A stretch of DNA of 64,000 nucleotides, taken from Leptodactylus fallax (taxonomy: Eukaryota; Chordata; Amphibia; Anura; Leptodactylidae). Where the stretch lies: positions 9,978,001-10,042,000 of the forward strand of contig CAMRHE010000012.1 of the NCBI GenBank assembly GCA_947044405.1, in the 5' to 3' direction. Numbering within the stretch: position 1 is the stretch's first letter; every line of letters begins with the position of its first letter. The position numbers and the translations under genes were made by a program. Below the pieces are notes generated by a model that saw nothing but the letters and a program-made list of their open reading frames with translations, was not told the DNA's origin and ran no database searches. This document shows positions 1 to 11,032 of this stretch, in pieces.

Positions 1-235
1 CAAGATGTTTGGAACAACCTCTCTGCCGAGTTCCTTTAAAAACTGTGCGTAAGTGTACCTAGAAGAATTGATACTATTTTGAAGGCAAAGGTCACACCCA
101 ATATTGATTAGATTTGGATTTCTCTTTTGTTCATTCACTTATTTCTTTCAATTGACAAAAATAAACTATTAACACTTTTATTTTTTAAAGCATTCTTACT
201 TTTCTACACCTGCCTAAAATTTTTGTACCGTATTG
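1..235 (+). mobile_element. Tc1-like element, 3' end (cut by the window edge)
   Basis: The first 110 bases encode the C-terminal tail of a Tc1 transposase (SVPRRIDTILKAK), with the usual NNLSAEFL stretch just before it in a broken frame. The 3' terminal inverted repeat then runs through CACCTGCCTAAAATTTTTG to a TA at 236. The rest of the element lies to the left of the window. Several substitutions from the usual family end show that it is old. Confidence 0.8.
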
Positions 236-292
236 TATATTTAACCCCCTGCTATTAACTTCCTTAAATATTATTTCGCTGAGTAGTTTTAT

Positions 293-619
293 TTGAATAG
301 GACAACTGAGCATGCCACTGAGGTTCTCAGTGTGCTAGCATTAGGTGCCTGCCTTGCACCAGCCAGAGATGTGCCCATTGCAGCCTTCATCAGTCAAGTG
401 TCAAATAACCCTGAGCTCTTGTACTATTTCCTTCAAGCTACCATTAAATTTAGCAGGCTCGCAGCAGGACTATGTTGGAGCATGAAGATGTTCCCTAATG
501 ACATTGCATCAGACTCCCACATAGACCCAGTAGACAATCCCATTTGTGAAAATAGACTGACCAATTGCTGTAGATTCTATTGTATTGTATATGAAAATGT
601 TATTTTCACTTACTTTTGA
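293..619 (+). pseudogene. unidentified protein-like stretch followed by poly(A)
   Basis: An open frame of about 106 codons begins after a TTG, with no ATG at its start and an AG at 299-300. It reads like real protein (HATEVLSVLALGACLAPA, then NPELLYYFLQATIKFSRLAA, then SMKMFPND). It closes shortly before a run of 19 A at 641-659. It lies in fgf2 intron 2 on the opposite strand. I do not recognise the family. A processed pseudogene fragment is the best guess; an exon of an overlapping gene or a chance frame are alternatives. Confidence 0.3.
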
Positions 620-640
620 GTAAATGAACTATACCCTATA

Positions 641-659
641 AAAAAAAAAAAAAAAAAAA
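641..659 (+). repeat. poly(A) tract
   Basis: About 19 consecutive A. An 11-bp direct repeat (TTGAGTAAATG at 616-626 and 676-686) brackets it, so it may mark a short retroposition. Confidence 0.6.
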
Positions 660-700
660 CTTGATCATGACAAACTTGAGTAAATGTTATATATGACATA

Positions 701-2342
701 CAGTCATATGAAAAAGTTTGGGCACCCCTATTAATCTTAATCATTTTTAGTTCTAAATATTTGGGTGTTTGCAACAGCCATTTCAATTTGATATATCTAA
801 TAACTGATGGACACAGTAATATTTCAGGATTGAAATGAGGTTTATTGTACTAACAGAAAATGTGCAATATGCATTAAACCAAAATTTGACCGGTGCAAAA
901 ATTTGGGTACCCTTATCATTTTATTGATTTGAATACTCCTAACTACTTTTTACTGACTTACTGAAGCACAAAATTGGTTTTGTAACCTCACTGAGCTTTG
1001 AACTTCATAGCCAGGTGTATCCAATCATGAGAAAAGGTATTTAAGGTGGCCAATTGCAAGTTGTTCTCCTATTTGAATCTCCTCTGAAGAGTGGCATCAT
1101 GGGCTCCTCAAAACAACTCTCAAATGATCTGAAAACAAAGATTGTTCAACATAGTTTTTCAGGGGAAGGATACAAAAAGTTGTCTCAGAGATTTAACCTG
1201 TCAGTTTCCACTGTGAGGAACATAGTAAGGAAATGAAAGACCACAGTGACAGTTCTTGTTAAGCCCAGAAGTGGCAGGCCAAGAAAAATATCAGAAAGGC
1301 AGAGAAGAAGAATGGTGAGAACAGTCAAGGACAATCCACAGACCACCTCCAAAGAGCTGCAGCATCATCTTGCTGCAGATGGTGTCACTGTGCATCGGTC
1401 AACAATACAGCACACTTTGCACAAGGAGAAGCTGTAAGGGAGAGTGATGCGAAAGAAGCCGTTTCTGAAAGCACGCCACAAACAGAGTCGCCTGAGGTAT
1501 GCAAAAGCACATTTGGACAAGCCAGCTTCATTTTGGAAGAAGGTCCTGTGGACTGATGAAACAAAGATTGAGTTGTTTGGTCATACAAAAAGGCATTATG
1601 CATGGCGTCAAAAAAACACAGCATTCCAAGAAAAACACTTGCTACCCACTGTAAAATTTGGTGGAGGTTCCATCATGCTTTGGGGCTGTGTGGCCAATGC
1701 CGGCACCGGGAATCTTGTTAAAGTTGAGGGTCGCATGGATTCAACTCAGTATCAGCAGATTCTTGAGAATAATGTACAAGAATCAGTGACGAATTTGAAG
1801 TTACGCCGGGGATGGATATTTCAGCAAGACAATGATCCAAAACACAGCTCCAAATCTACTCAGGCATTCATGCAGAGGAACAATTACAATGTTCTGGAAT
1901 GGCCATCCCAGTCCCCAGACCTGAATATTATTGAACATCTGTGGGATAATTTGAAGCGGGCTGTCCATGCTCGGCGACCATCAAACTTAACTGAACTGGA
2001 ATTGTTTTGTAAAGAGGAATGGTCAAAAATACCTTCATCCAGGAACTGATTAAAAGCTACAGGAAGCGACTAGAGGCTGTTATTTTTGCAAAAGGAGGAT
2101 CTACTAAATATTAATGTCACTTTTCTGTTGAGGTGCCCATACTTTTGCACTGGTCAAATTTTGGTTTAATGCATATTGCACATTTTCTGTTAGTACAATA
2201 AACCTCATTTCAATCCTGAAATATTACTGTGTCCATCAGTTATTAGATATATCAAATTGAAATGGCTGTTGCAAACACCCAAATATTTAGAACTAAAAAT
2301 GATTAAGATTAATAGGGGTGCCCAAACTTTTTCATATGACTG
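701..2342 (+). mobile_element. Tc1-like DNA transposon, family A copy 1
   Basis: The element is complete at both ends: CAGTCATATGAAAAAGTTTG at the left, its inverse at the right, TA target duplications at 699-700 and 2343-2344, and inverted repeats of about 210 bp. A second copy of the same family, with only a few amino acid differences, is at 46764-48412 on the other strand. The closeness of the two copies implies fairly recent activity. Confidence 0.93.
1099..2110 (+). pseudogene. family A Tc1 transposase, broken
   Basis: This would be a cut-and-paste DDE transposase of about 340 residues. From the ATG at 1099 (MGSSKQL) the N-terminal half carries paired helix-turn-helix DNA-binding motifs (LSVSTVRNIVRK and the GRPRK linker). 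The catalytic part has WTDETK, QQDNDPKH and SPDLNIIEHLW, giving DD34E spacing. All three acidic residues remain. The frame is broken by a TGA at 1234-1236 (TGG in the sister copy), a TAA at 1435-1437 (TAT in the sister), and a 7-bp deletion near 2044 that shifts the last 28 codons. It cannot make active protein. Confidence 0.9.
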
Positions 2343-2344
2343 TA

Positions 2345-2770
2345 TATAGAAAACTCTCACAGGACTACTTTTTCATTGACATTATCATAAACGTTCACAC
2401 TTAAGCCGAGCCTTGAACGCTATAAACCTGCAGTCTTTTTCACTATAAAACAAGGTAACTATTATGCACTGGGAAATGAAATGTAAACGTCAGCCTCTCA
2501 ATTTAGCTGTGGGAAAATTTGCCATGTCTTGTATTTGATCACTTTATTTGCTTTGTTGGCATCAATGAATCAACTCCTGTATGACGACGATTGCTCAGTA
2601 TAGAAAATCCCTGACAAACTCCATTAATATACATGTATGCGTGCATGTGTGTATCCCCTTGTATAGACCTCAAAACATCTATATCAGTGTAATGTGCTCA
2701 AGGGTTTTTAATACTACCATACCATGGGTAACTATACACTACAATATACATTATAGTGCATGTTGACAAC
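2345..2770. other. no gene seen
   Basis: AT-rich unique-looking DNA inside fgf2 intron 2, between the Tc1 copy and the next MITE. No coding or repeat structure stands out. Confidence 0.5.
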
Positions 2771-3198
2771 TTAAAGGGGTTATCCAGTTTCAGACAGATA
2801 TTATTGTTTGTATAATGAAAAGTTATACAATTTCCCAATTTACCTACTGTTTTAATTCCTTGTGGTTTTCTAGATCTCTGCCTGCATGCATACTGAATAC
2901 AAATTTAGACCATGATCATGTGACGGACAGTCCCTAATCATGTGATGTACACACGGGTGCACAGCTCACTAAAGTCACAGCACACATTTCTTTTAATAAG
3001 CTGTGCACCTGTATGTCCATCACATGACCATGGACTGATTTTTACCCACTAGAGGTTAGTAAAATGAATGATAGCACGCAAATATCTAGAAAACCATGAG
3101 GAATACAGAAAGTATATTGAAAAATGGTATAATTTTTCATTATACAAAAAATAATATTTAACTCTCAATATTCGTCTGAAACTGGACAACCTCTTTAA
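2771..3198 (+). mobile_element. TTAA-flanked MITE (T2/Kolobok-like or piggyBac-like)
   Basis: The sequence is bounded by TTAAAGGGGTTATCCAGTTT and its inverse ending CCTCTTTAA, with TTAA at both edges and about 45-bp inverted ends. There is no coding capacity. Anuran genomes hold many such TTAAAGG-ended MITEs; the autonomous partner is not visible here. Confidence 0.75.
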
Positions 3199-3344
3199 GG
3201 GAGCTTCCCAACAGCTTCTCATTGTTTGCAACTTGTTTGGAATTTTATTCTGCTGTTGGATCAGGAGTGATGAAACTCCGGATAGGTGTTTTTTTTTTTT
3301 TTGTTTTTTTTTAATGGTTACCAATAGGATTTGTAATATATTTC

Positions 3345-3476
3345 GCTAGGTTCACACCTGTGTTCGGGTTTCCATTCTTCGAGTCCTTGCAGGACTTTTC
3401 TCTCCACATTTGTAAAGCAGAATGGGGAACAGAATCTCCGAGTGCTCACCAAGTGCAGATGTGAACCCAGCCTTAG
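3345..3476. mobile_element. short MITE of the 'gttcacac / gtgaaccc' type
   Basis: Inverted ends TAGGTTCACACCTG and GATGTGAACCCAGCCTTA enclose about 130 bp. A longer relative with the same right end is at 18666-19209. Confidence 0.55.
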
Positions 3477-3661
3477 AGTGACATACAGTATGTAAGAGAA
3501 TATGGTACCATTTCATTGCTTCTATAGAAAGTGTATTCAAACCAATGATGCACATTGTTGTGATTGCATACACTTACTAACCATATCAATAGTTTGTTCT
3601 TACCCCTTCACATATCATGATATACTTCTTGCACATATATTGAGCGAAATTAAGATCTTAC

Positions 3662-3765
3662 CAGTGCTATTAATCTGCCGTCTTCTTTCATTGCAAGGTA
3701 TCGATTTGCACTGATTCCCTTGATTGATACCACACCTCTCTCTTCTGCTTGAAGCTGCAATTTTA
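3662..3765 (-). CDS. fgf2: fgf2 coding exon 2 (middle of the beta-trefoil)
   Basis: On the minus strand, after a TTTTTTTTCAG acceptor, 104 nt encode the second base pair of an Ile codon and then 34 residues beginning KLQLQAEERGVVSIKG and ending NRYLAMKEDGRLIAL. A GTAAGA donor follows at 3661..3656. This is the central FGF2 segment, with the conserved GVVSIKG and NRYLAMKEDGRL motifs. The 104-nt size and the phase 1 entry are the conserved FGF exon 2 pattern, so the exon joins the one at 37184..37007 without a frame break. It is intact. The last exon, with the main heparin-binding loop, is not visible between 1 and 3655 and should lie outside the window to the left. Confidence 0.95.
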
Positions 3766-3798
3766 CTGAAAAAAAATAAAATTGTGTATAGTGTATTA

Positions 3799-4207
3799 AC
3801 CACTTTAAAAACATGATTTTTTTTTTATTGTTTTGAAATAAATAATATTCTTTAATTTTTTCTTAAAAAAGAAAAAAATAAAATGAAAAAAATTTGCAGT
3901 TATTTTTGTGAAGAGCTGCCCTGACATCCCCATGTGTATAAAATGTAATTTTAAGTTCATAGCTAAATAAATAAAAAAAAAAATAGACTAGATATCAGGC
4001 ACAACCATTTCCTATCACAAGGATTTTATAGGATTACATTTTCAACCCTGTGAACCTTTAGAAAACAGAAAAATAAATGTTCTAATGCACTTACTGTGAT
4101 AACTAGATGACAATGATGTTTTGTCCAGAGTGATACAACATTTTATAGCTTGTCCATATGACGCATCATCCTATAGCTGCTATGGGATGTTTGTTATAAT
4201 GGATACT
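3799..4207. other. no gene seen; A/T-rich simple sequence
   Basis: Runs of A and T dominate 3810-3985, including AAAAAAGAAAAAAATAAAATG-like tracts. The start of fgf2 intron 1 next to exon 2 is otherwise featureless. Confidence 0.5.
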
Positions 4208-4275
4208 TTTGCTTACTTGTATAGTGCCAACCAACATATTCTGCAGCACTTTACAGACATTGTGATCACTTGATA
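4208..4275 (-). mobile_element. SINE tail fragment (L2-type 3' end)
   Basis: Read on the minus strand, TGTAAAGTGCTGCAGAATAT and the following GGCACTATA are the tail shared by the frog tRNA-SINE and L2 elements. Compare 29895-30097 and 61865-61925. Confidence 0.6.
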
Positions 4276-4286
4276 TAGTTATGTTG

Positions 4287-4360
4287 GATGGACAGCACAG
4301 TGGCTCAATGGTTTGCACTGATGCATTGCAGCACAGGGGACCTAGGTAATTCCATTTCAT
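4287..4360 (+). mobile_element. tRNA-derived SINE head fragment
   Basis: GACAGCACAGTGGCTCAATG followed by a GCACTGATGC block is the tRNA-like promoter head (box A region) of the same SINE family. It points away from the tail fragment at 4208-4275, so two copies or a rearranged copy lie here. Confidence 0.55.
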
Positions 4361-4469
4361 TTTCCACCACTGTACTCGGCCACAGGATTGCCAAAATGGA
4401 ACGCCGATGCCGGCTTTCCTTTGCTGATTAGGCCCAGATGAATAACAAACACTTATACTCACCTTGCCT

Positions 4470-5040
4470 CACCTCTCCTGGGCATCCTCGCTCCTACCGA
4501 CTGTCTTTAGCATTTCCTCGGTCCTCTTCTTCCTGGCAACTGAAGCCACGCACACAAGACGTCACTGCTTGGGCCTGTGATTGAGCCACTGCTGAGTGGG
4601 CCCCCTCAGGAGCATGGGGCTCCAGCACTTGCTTCGGTAAGCCGGGTGCTGACGCCGGCCCTGCCTAGAGGGCAGCGCCATCACAGGTGCTGCCACTTCT
4701 TGGGACCCAAGGAGGCCTGAAAAGGTCTTCACATGACTATTGGAGAAGTGCAAGTTCAGTTAATACGCCCCTGGCAGAGAGGAAGAACGTGATGTGTGAC
4801 CAAAGAGCTAGGCCTGAGGTAGGCCTAGCTGGAGATCTCCAAGCTGGGGTGAGTGGGATGTGTGCTTTCCCAAGAGTAGGGGACAAGTATGAAGTACGGC
4901 AGTATTAACATCAGAGCCAACAGCAACAACAGGTTGTTGATGGATGCAAGATGGAAGGTGACCATCATGGGAACTGGAGAGCTCAACTGATGAGGAGCAC
5001 CACAAGTGAACAATATTCTGCCATCAGAGGATTTAGGTTG
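4470..5040. other. GC-richer unclassified repeat DNA
   Basis: This block is clearly more GC-rich than its surroundings, with CTTATACTCACCTTGCC at its left edge, a phrase often seen inside frog hAT-type MITEs. No complete ends or protein were found. Confidence 0.3.
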
Positions 5041-5202
5041 TCAGCTCTACTGTTACACTCAATGTGAGGAAGAGGGAGACTCCCCTTGCACAGACCAGGT
5101 GGCTATAAACAGGGATGCTATTGTTGAACAGTTTGCTGACTGTTTTAATTTGCTCTACCAAGTTATAAAAAAACTTTAGTAAAACTTTATAAGGAGCACA
5201 TG

Positions 5203-5232
5203 TTACTTGAGAAAGGGAAGTTTCTCAAGTAA
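5203..5232. repeat. perfect 12-bp inverted repeat
   Basis: TTACTTGAGAAA and TTTCTCAAGTAA are separated by six bases (GGGAAG). It sits at the left edge of the readable LINE reverse transcriptase. Confidence 0.7.
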
Positions 5233-6080
5233 CCTCCCTCAACCTCGAACTCAATACGTGAGAGCCCAAGACTGTGTGTCAGATACCGTGATCTGTAATA
5301 CGGGGGCACCTCAGGGTACGGTTCTCGCCCCTTTCCTCTTCACACTGTATACTGCAGATTTTAGGTGCAACTCATCTAGCTGCTACCTACAGAAGTATTC
5401 TGACGACTCTGCAATAGTAGGTCTCATCACAGACGATGATGACAGGGAGAACAGAGAACTGAACCGGGATTTTGTGGACTGGTGCCAGTAGAACCACCTG
5501 AACATCAACGCGGGGAAGACCAAGGAGATGGTGGTGGACTTCTGTAAAGGCAGATGCCCTCCTAAACCAGTGGACATCCTGGGGATGGGCATCGAGATTT
5601 TGAACACCTATAAGTACCTGGGTTTGCTCCTTAATAATAAGCTGGACTGGGCAGATCATATGGAGGTCCTGTACAGGAAGGGCCACAGCAGGCTCTACCT
5701 GCTTCAGAAGCTGAGAGCCTTTGGAATCCGGGGGGCACTTCTTAGGACTTTCTTCAACTCGGTAGTGGCATCAGCCATCTTCTTTGGAGTGGCCTGCTGG
5801 GGGAGCAACCAGGGACAGAAATAAACTTGACAAGCTGATTAGAAGGGCCAGCTCTGTCCTGGGGAGCCCCCTGGACCCAGTGCAGGTGGTGGGTGACAAA
5901 GGATACTGTCCGTGGTGAGTTCCATGCAGAAGAAGAAGTCCCATCCCATGCATGAGACTTTGATCGCGCTGGGCAGTACTGTCAGTGACCGACTGCTCCA
6001 CCCTAAGTGTGAGAAGGAGCGCTATCAGAAGTCTTTCCTCCCCACCGCAGTTAGGCTGTACAATCAACACCGACCTAAGA
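5207..6080 (+). pseudogene. LINE reverse transcriptase remnant
   Basis: The protein copies element RNA into DNA at the target site. Only the palm and thumb remain; the endonuclease and fingers are missing. One frame covers 5207-5824, interrupted by a TAG at 5489-5491. Near 5815 the reading shifts frame (RNKLDKLIRRASS continues in another frame) and further on it shifts again before the KSFLPTAVRLYNQ end. It is inactive. Confidence 0.75.
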
Positions 6081-6268
6081 GGTGATAAATACACACAGAG
6101 AACTGAAATATCTTTCTGCCTGTTAAATCCCCCCCCCCCCCACCCGCTACGTCCTATCTGTCTGTCTACTATCAATGTAATGCCTATTACCTTGGAACAT
6201 TCCTGTACATTTTGTATTTGAATCCGCTTATCTTTGCTACTGTAACACACTGTGGGACTATTAAAGGA

Positions 6269-6269
6269 C

Positions 6270-6313
<44 letters not shown>
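6269..6313 (+). repeat. (ATT)n microsatellite
   Basis: About 15 ATT units form the 3' tail of the LINE and run straight into a SINE-like tail. Confidence 0.85.
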
Positions 6314-6388
6314 GATTGTGAGCCCGACACAAGTGAGTGATGACAATTTCTGCACAGTGCTCCAGAATATATCATCTATATATAATAG
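6314..6388 (+). mobile_element. SINE 3' part, degraded
   Basis: AGATTGTGAGCCCGACAC followed by CAGTGCTCCAGAATATATCA matches the body and L2-type tail of the frog tRNA-SINE, with several changes. Confidence 0.45.
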
Positions 6389-6477
6389 CAGAATTGTTGA
6401 AAAATGGACAAAACTTTACTTAGGTCTGGTCAGGACAGTAGAGTACAGGCAATAAACTGTTTTTGTTTTTATTCCTC

Positions 6478-6947
6478 CATTTTTTTTTTTTTATCAGATC
6501 TTTAAACAGTCAATTTTATTGAAAAACAGTACATACGACCATAGGTGAGATAATATGTCAGTTATCACATAACAGTCCAGGCTTGGTCCTCACAGGATCA
6601 TCGAACAGAGTCCTGCAGGCATAAAGTATGGGGGTACTTCGCTGGGCGTCCCTGTCGACTAGCAGTATAATGCCAACAGTAGAGGAAGTCCCCTGTGGAC
6701 TGGTGTTTGCAAAGCTCGATCAATGATCAAAGTAGCAGGTTAGCAACATATATTAACCTGAAGAGTTCAACACATCAAAAACAGTAGGCACATTTCAGCT
6801 TGCATGTTATTCTGTAACACCTAAGTAGTAACATTACCTGACTGTGTGTAACATCTGATAGGAGTACCCTAGAGGGGAGGCCAGCAGTGCTCAAATATGG
6901 CCCCATATGTTCTTGAATTTGAACAGAGCATTCTGCTTTGTGTATAC
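6478..6947 (-). mobile_element. L1-type LINE 3' fragment
   Basis: A T-run at 6480-6492 is a poly(A) tail read on the other strand. About 30 bp further in is CAATAAAATTGACTG on the minus strand. The far end (about 6900-6947) translates on the minus strand to YTKQNALFKFKNIWGHI, which resembles the L1 ORF2 C-terminus. It is strongly 5'-truncated. Confidence 0.5.
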
Positions 6948-6949
6948 CC

Positions 6950-7945
6950 CTTTTAATTCTCCACTTTTTTAAAAGCTCTGAACACCTTTATTCATTAACC
7001 TTTTCTACACTATATTAGAATTTCACTATAGTGCAATGAGTAATAATGAATATGAGAATAGTATTGTAGTTTGTTTAAATAAAACCATGCTTCTTCATAA
7101 CCCTACAGGCTGGTAAAGGATAAACTGCACAATAGGATTTAATTAGTTCAGGACTTGCTACACCAGCTTTCCAGGGGTTAAAGAGGCCCAGATGAGTAAA
7201 GTCCGCCGGCTACAGCATGCGGCGGTAGTATTGTTATTCATTTGGTTCCAAGATTGTAATTGCGTGATGCAGATCCTTCCCCCACACCTCCAGCCAGCAG
7301 CCAGAGGAAACCACTAATAGTGTGTGTGTTCAGCATTACAGTGAAGAGCCTTATAAAGTGTTGTTCCGGTCATGAAAGTCAAAGACAAGCACCAGAGCAC
7401 AATGGAAAAAGTGAACTATACAAAATTTTACAAAAACGCGTTGAATCATTTGACCTCAAAAGTAATTACCTGAACCCACAATTAAAATAGAGACATTATC
7501 TAACATTTCAGAAGCCAATTTTCAGTATAAACTGAGTGTTCCCTTGATAGTAAATACAGTTGTAATATATGTTATTTAACTTTATACTTGATGAACTGTT
7601 TTATTGATGCCCTAATATAGAGAAGCATTTATATCTATTCATTGACCCTCATTGTCCTAATCAGGGAAGGTGACAGATTAGGTGCACAACTGTATGTGAG
7701 CTCTCTGGACCAGTCAGCACATAGCGGACCTGAGCTCTCAACACCAATGTATAGTATTATTAAGTATTATTGTGTCTGTGTAAAAAAAAAAAAAAAATGC
7801 AAATATGTACCTGTTTACTAGTATATCACTAGTATGTCCTAACAGAAATAGTTCCTGGGCCTGAATACAAAACCTCTAGCAGGAACCATGATGTACCGGA
7901 ATAGCCCTTTAACTCCCTATGGCCCTTGATGTACTATTATGTTGG
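6950..7945. other. no gene seen
   Basis: AT-rich intron DNA with an A15 run at 7783-7797. No recognisable repeat or exon. Confidence 0.5.
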
Positions 7946-7949
7946 AATA

Positions 7950-8290
7950 ACAGAGTCTGTCAGCAGTAAATTGGTTATAAACCTAACCCCAGTACCTTGT
8001 AGAGATGTTTCTACATTTTCCAAATATGCCTCTGTTATTCAGCTTTAGAGACCCCTTTTTCACGTAAATTGCTGTTTTATTCATGTACAAATGAGGGAAA
8101 AGTGTGTTGGGGGTATGTCTTAGTTTTTCTGGGCTTTGATCTCTAGATTCTTGGGCAAAGCATTTTGCAGTTCATTTACATAAGAATAAAACAGCAAGTT
8201 ACATGAAAATGAAACTCCAAAGCTGAATAACAGAGGTATATTTGGAAACTGCAGAGCCACCTCTACAATCATGGCCAACAACATCAAAGC
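7950..8290. mobile_element. fold-back MITE candidate
   Basis: Arms of about 33 bp (TTCCAAATATGCCTCTGTTA at 8018 onward and its near-perfect inverse ending 8248) enclose about 160 bp. Outside them CTTGTAGAG and CCTCTACAA are also inverted. The edges are approximate. Confidence 0.5.
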
Positions 8291-8299
8291 TAGACCAAA

Positions 8300-8640
8300 T
8301 AATAGAAATGTCGGGAAATAGATGTATCGAGCCTAGGTAGATTTCGAGGTGCATAAATACAAATAGTTAAGACAAGCAAGAATTGTGTCCCCTAATGCTA
8401 TCGGACTGGAATGTGTTCCAGGCACAACAAAGTAAGGAATGTAAATGAAAATATTATCTGATCTTCCAAAAGTGTCTTTAACCCGATCTTCAATACAGAG
8501 GTTCCAGAAATAATACAGATGGCTTCTTGTGTGCCAACAACATTTCTAAATCATTCCTAAATAATTTGTAATTCAGTAACACAATCTTGCACCTGACACA
8601 CAGTGAATATAGATATACATAACACAGTAAATATAGATTC
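8300..8640. other. no gene seen
   Basis: Unique-looking AT-rich intron DNA. Confidence 0.45.
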
Positions 8641-8654
8641 ACTTGATAATATGT

Positions 8655-8895
8655 TGGTGGAGAATGCCACAGCTGCTGTATGGGAAGCAAGCTACACATT
8701 TCACTCTGTACAGTAAAATCCCAGAGGGTGTTATGAAAACATTTTTAATTCTCCAGTGTACATGGCTAAGCCAGGGAAAGAGATTTGCCCGACATCATAC
8801 AGAGGTTAAGTGGCTACGGCCGAGAACAAACCCACAAAGTTGTGTATTCAAGGCCAACACATTAACCACTAAACCATTCATCCACACCACGTGCA
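8655..8895 (-). mobile_element. tRNA-derived SINE-like candidate
   Basis: On the minus strand, TGGTTTAGTGGTTAATGTGT and then a GTGGGTTTGTTCTCGGCC stretch resemble tRNA box A and box B at roughly tRNA spacing. This is a weak call without a second copy in the window. Confidence 0.3.
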
Positions 8896-9096
8896 AAAAT
8901 ATCAAGGTCTCTTATAAGTGTAAAGTAAAAGCCTGGCTTTAGGCAAATGTTAACTGTATGATACCAAGCTAGTTACCTAAAGACCAAAGCTTGTGATTTT
9001 AACATTAATAAATATTGCATCCTGAGAGGTTTTACTCTTAATTCAGAAAGTGCATACAAAAATCAAAATGTCATATTTGCCTCACTGATCCCCCTT

Positions 9097-9420
9097 TAGT
9101 CCAGGGACCCATGTGGAGTAAACGCTGCGGAAAAAACCCACAGTGTTTTATAGTCACAGCAAAGTGAATCCCATCCCCACTTTGCGTTAAAAAACGTGCT
9201 GCAGACACGTGGCGATTTCCAAAAAGCGGTTTTGGAAATCACAGCATGTCAGTTATACCTATGGAAAGGCTGGAGATTTCCCTATAGGTATAATTGAAGC
9301 AGAAAGTTCACAGAGGAAACCTCTACGAACTTTCTGCCCAAAGCGCTGTGGGAAGAACCGTGATGCATTACCGCTGTGGTTTTTCCCGCAATACTTTTTT
9401 GCCGCGTGAGGCCTTAGCCT
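9097..9420. mobile_element. MITE of the 'aaggccccacgt' family, copy 1
   Basis: The left part has AACGCTGCGGAAAAAACCCA and an internal AGCAAAGTG; the right end is GTGAGGCCTTAGCC. It is the same layout as the copy at 35557-35924, including the central ATTATACCTA-type inverted block. Confidence 0.6.
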
Positions 9421-9424
9421 TAGT

Positions 9425-10686
9425 CTCGTTTTAATGCTTTTCGGTCCCCTGGCAGTTTCCACTATCTACAGAGGTAATGATGTCCCAACACATGGCAGTG
9501 TAACCAGTCACTACACCTGGAAAAGAGTCTGACGGGGCACCAGTAAGTGCTACAATAGGAGCAGCAAAAGATTGGTGAAGTGTGTATGAGTTTTTTATTT
9601 TTTTCCTTGCTGTACAACCCATTTACATCTATGTCTATGTGGGAGATTAGGAGCTCAGCATAAGTATAAACTCAGACCATTATAAAGATGTATTTAAAAA
9701 ATGAGTGCGGAATTTTAACTACTAAGATTTGCAAAAAAATTTTTCAAAGGTGAAAATCCACTTTAAACTCAAACAGATTTGACACTGGCCCAAGGTTATA
9801 GAAAGATGTGAGACATTTACAACTTAAAAGAATTGCCTGCTATAGCATGTAATGTAGATATAATAGAGGTTGGCCCCAACTCAAGATAGCCATCATTAAG
9901 CCACAGAAGTGAGCCAATAGAGTGAATGGCTCTCTCAGGAATTTGTGGCTTGTCACTGCTTCACAAGCCAGCTGATAGATTTCATTAGGGAAAGAGAAAT
10001 GAGCTCTTGATATCCATTTTCTGCAGTGATAAATGCTGATTGTGGAATTCTGGAGACCTATTCTACTAACTTATTGTCCCATTACCCAGGTTTGTATAAA
10101 AAGAAATAAAATAAGGAGAACGTCTTTAAATCAATATGATGGAACTCTCAATTAAATTATAAATTGGCATTCAATCCATTAAGAACTGAGCTAAATCTAT
10201 GTATGGAAGACTCAAGGGTTAGTAAAAGACTTCCACTGACTACTAATATTTTCCAATTATTAATATCCAGACACGACAGCCCACCAGTTCAACCTTGAAT
10301 AATGTAAACTTTATCACTTTATTCCAAATGACTACTCAGTCAACCCAGTCCATTTCTTATTCACACATTCTGTGATACATTACAAACAGAGTGCAGGGGC
10401 ACACCCATCATCTCACATTCAAACAACAACAGACAAAGTAGTCACAGACTAAACAATCAGGAATGGAAGATGAAAAAGGAAATGGGTAAAATATAGTCTA
10501 ATACCTTAAACTGTACTGGAAACAGAAACACTATGATGGAGAAAAAAACATTAGATGGATCAAAACTGGAATGCATCAAGGGGTACGTGTAAGTACTCTC
10601 CAAGAAGTTGGAATCTGATGCAGGGATTCAGAGAATTTCAGATTGCCCCTTCCCCCAAAACATAAATAGACCCCATATAGAGAGTA
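9425..10686. other. no gene seen
   Basis: AT-rich intron DNA without clear repeats or coding signal. Confidence 0.45.
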
Positions 10687-11032
10687 TGCAGTGGGGGAAA
10701 AAAGTATTTAGTCAGCCACCAATTGTGCAAGTTCTCCCACTTAAAAAGATGACATCATAGGTAGACCTCAACTATGAGAGACAAAATGAGAAAACATATA
10801 TAGAAAATCACATTGTCTAATTTTTTTAAGAATTTAGTTGCAAATTGGTGGAAAATAAGTATTTGGTCACCTACAACAAGCAAGATTTCTCTCTCACAGA
10901 CCTGTAACTTCTTCTTTAAGAGGCTCCTCTGTCCTCCACTCATTACCTGTAGTAATGGCACCTGTTTGACATTGTTATCAGTATAAAAGACACCTGTCCA
11001 CAACCTCAAACAGTCACACTCCAAACTCCACT

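Larger units (their letters stand above)
5040..6313 (+). mobile_element. Rex1/CR1-group LINE, 5'-truncated
   Basis: It encodes the back half of a reverse transcriptase and ends in an (ATT)n tail at about 6269-6313. Motif B (TGAPQGTVLAPFLFTLYTADF region) and motif C (YSDDSAIVG) are readable at 5300-5430. A thumb segment (NTYKYLGLLLNNKLDW) and the C-terminal end (KSFLPTAVRLYNQ) follow. The left limit is not sharp. Confidence 0.75.

Noticed and set aside
1..3655. fgf2 exon 3
   Set aside because: No minus-strand match to the C-terminal FGF2 text and no suitable acceptor was found; intron 2 must extend past the window edge.
5771..6250. 159-codon minus-strand frame
   Set aside because: It is opposite the LINE reverse transcriptase and the start of its tail; the composition is antisense coding and C-run derived.
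7260..7490. 76-codon frame in the AT-rich part of intron 1
   Set aside because: No similarity to known proteins that I recognise and no splice signals; length is within chance.
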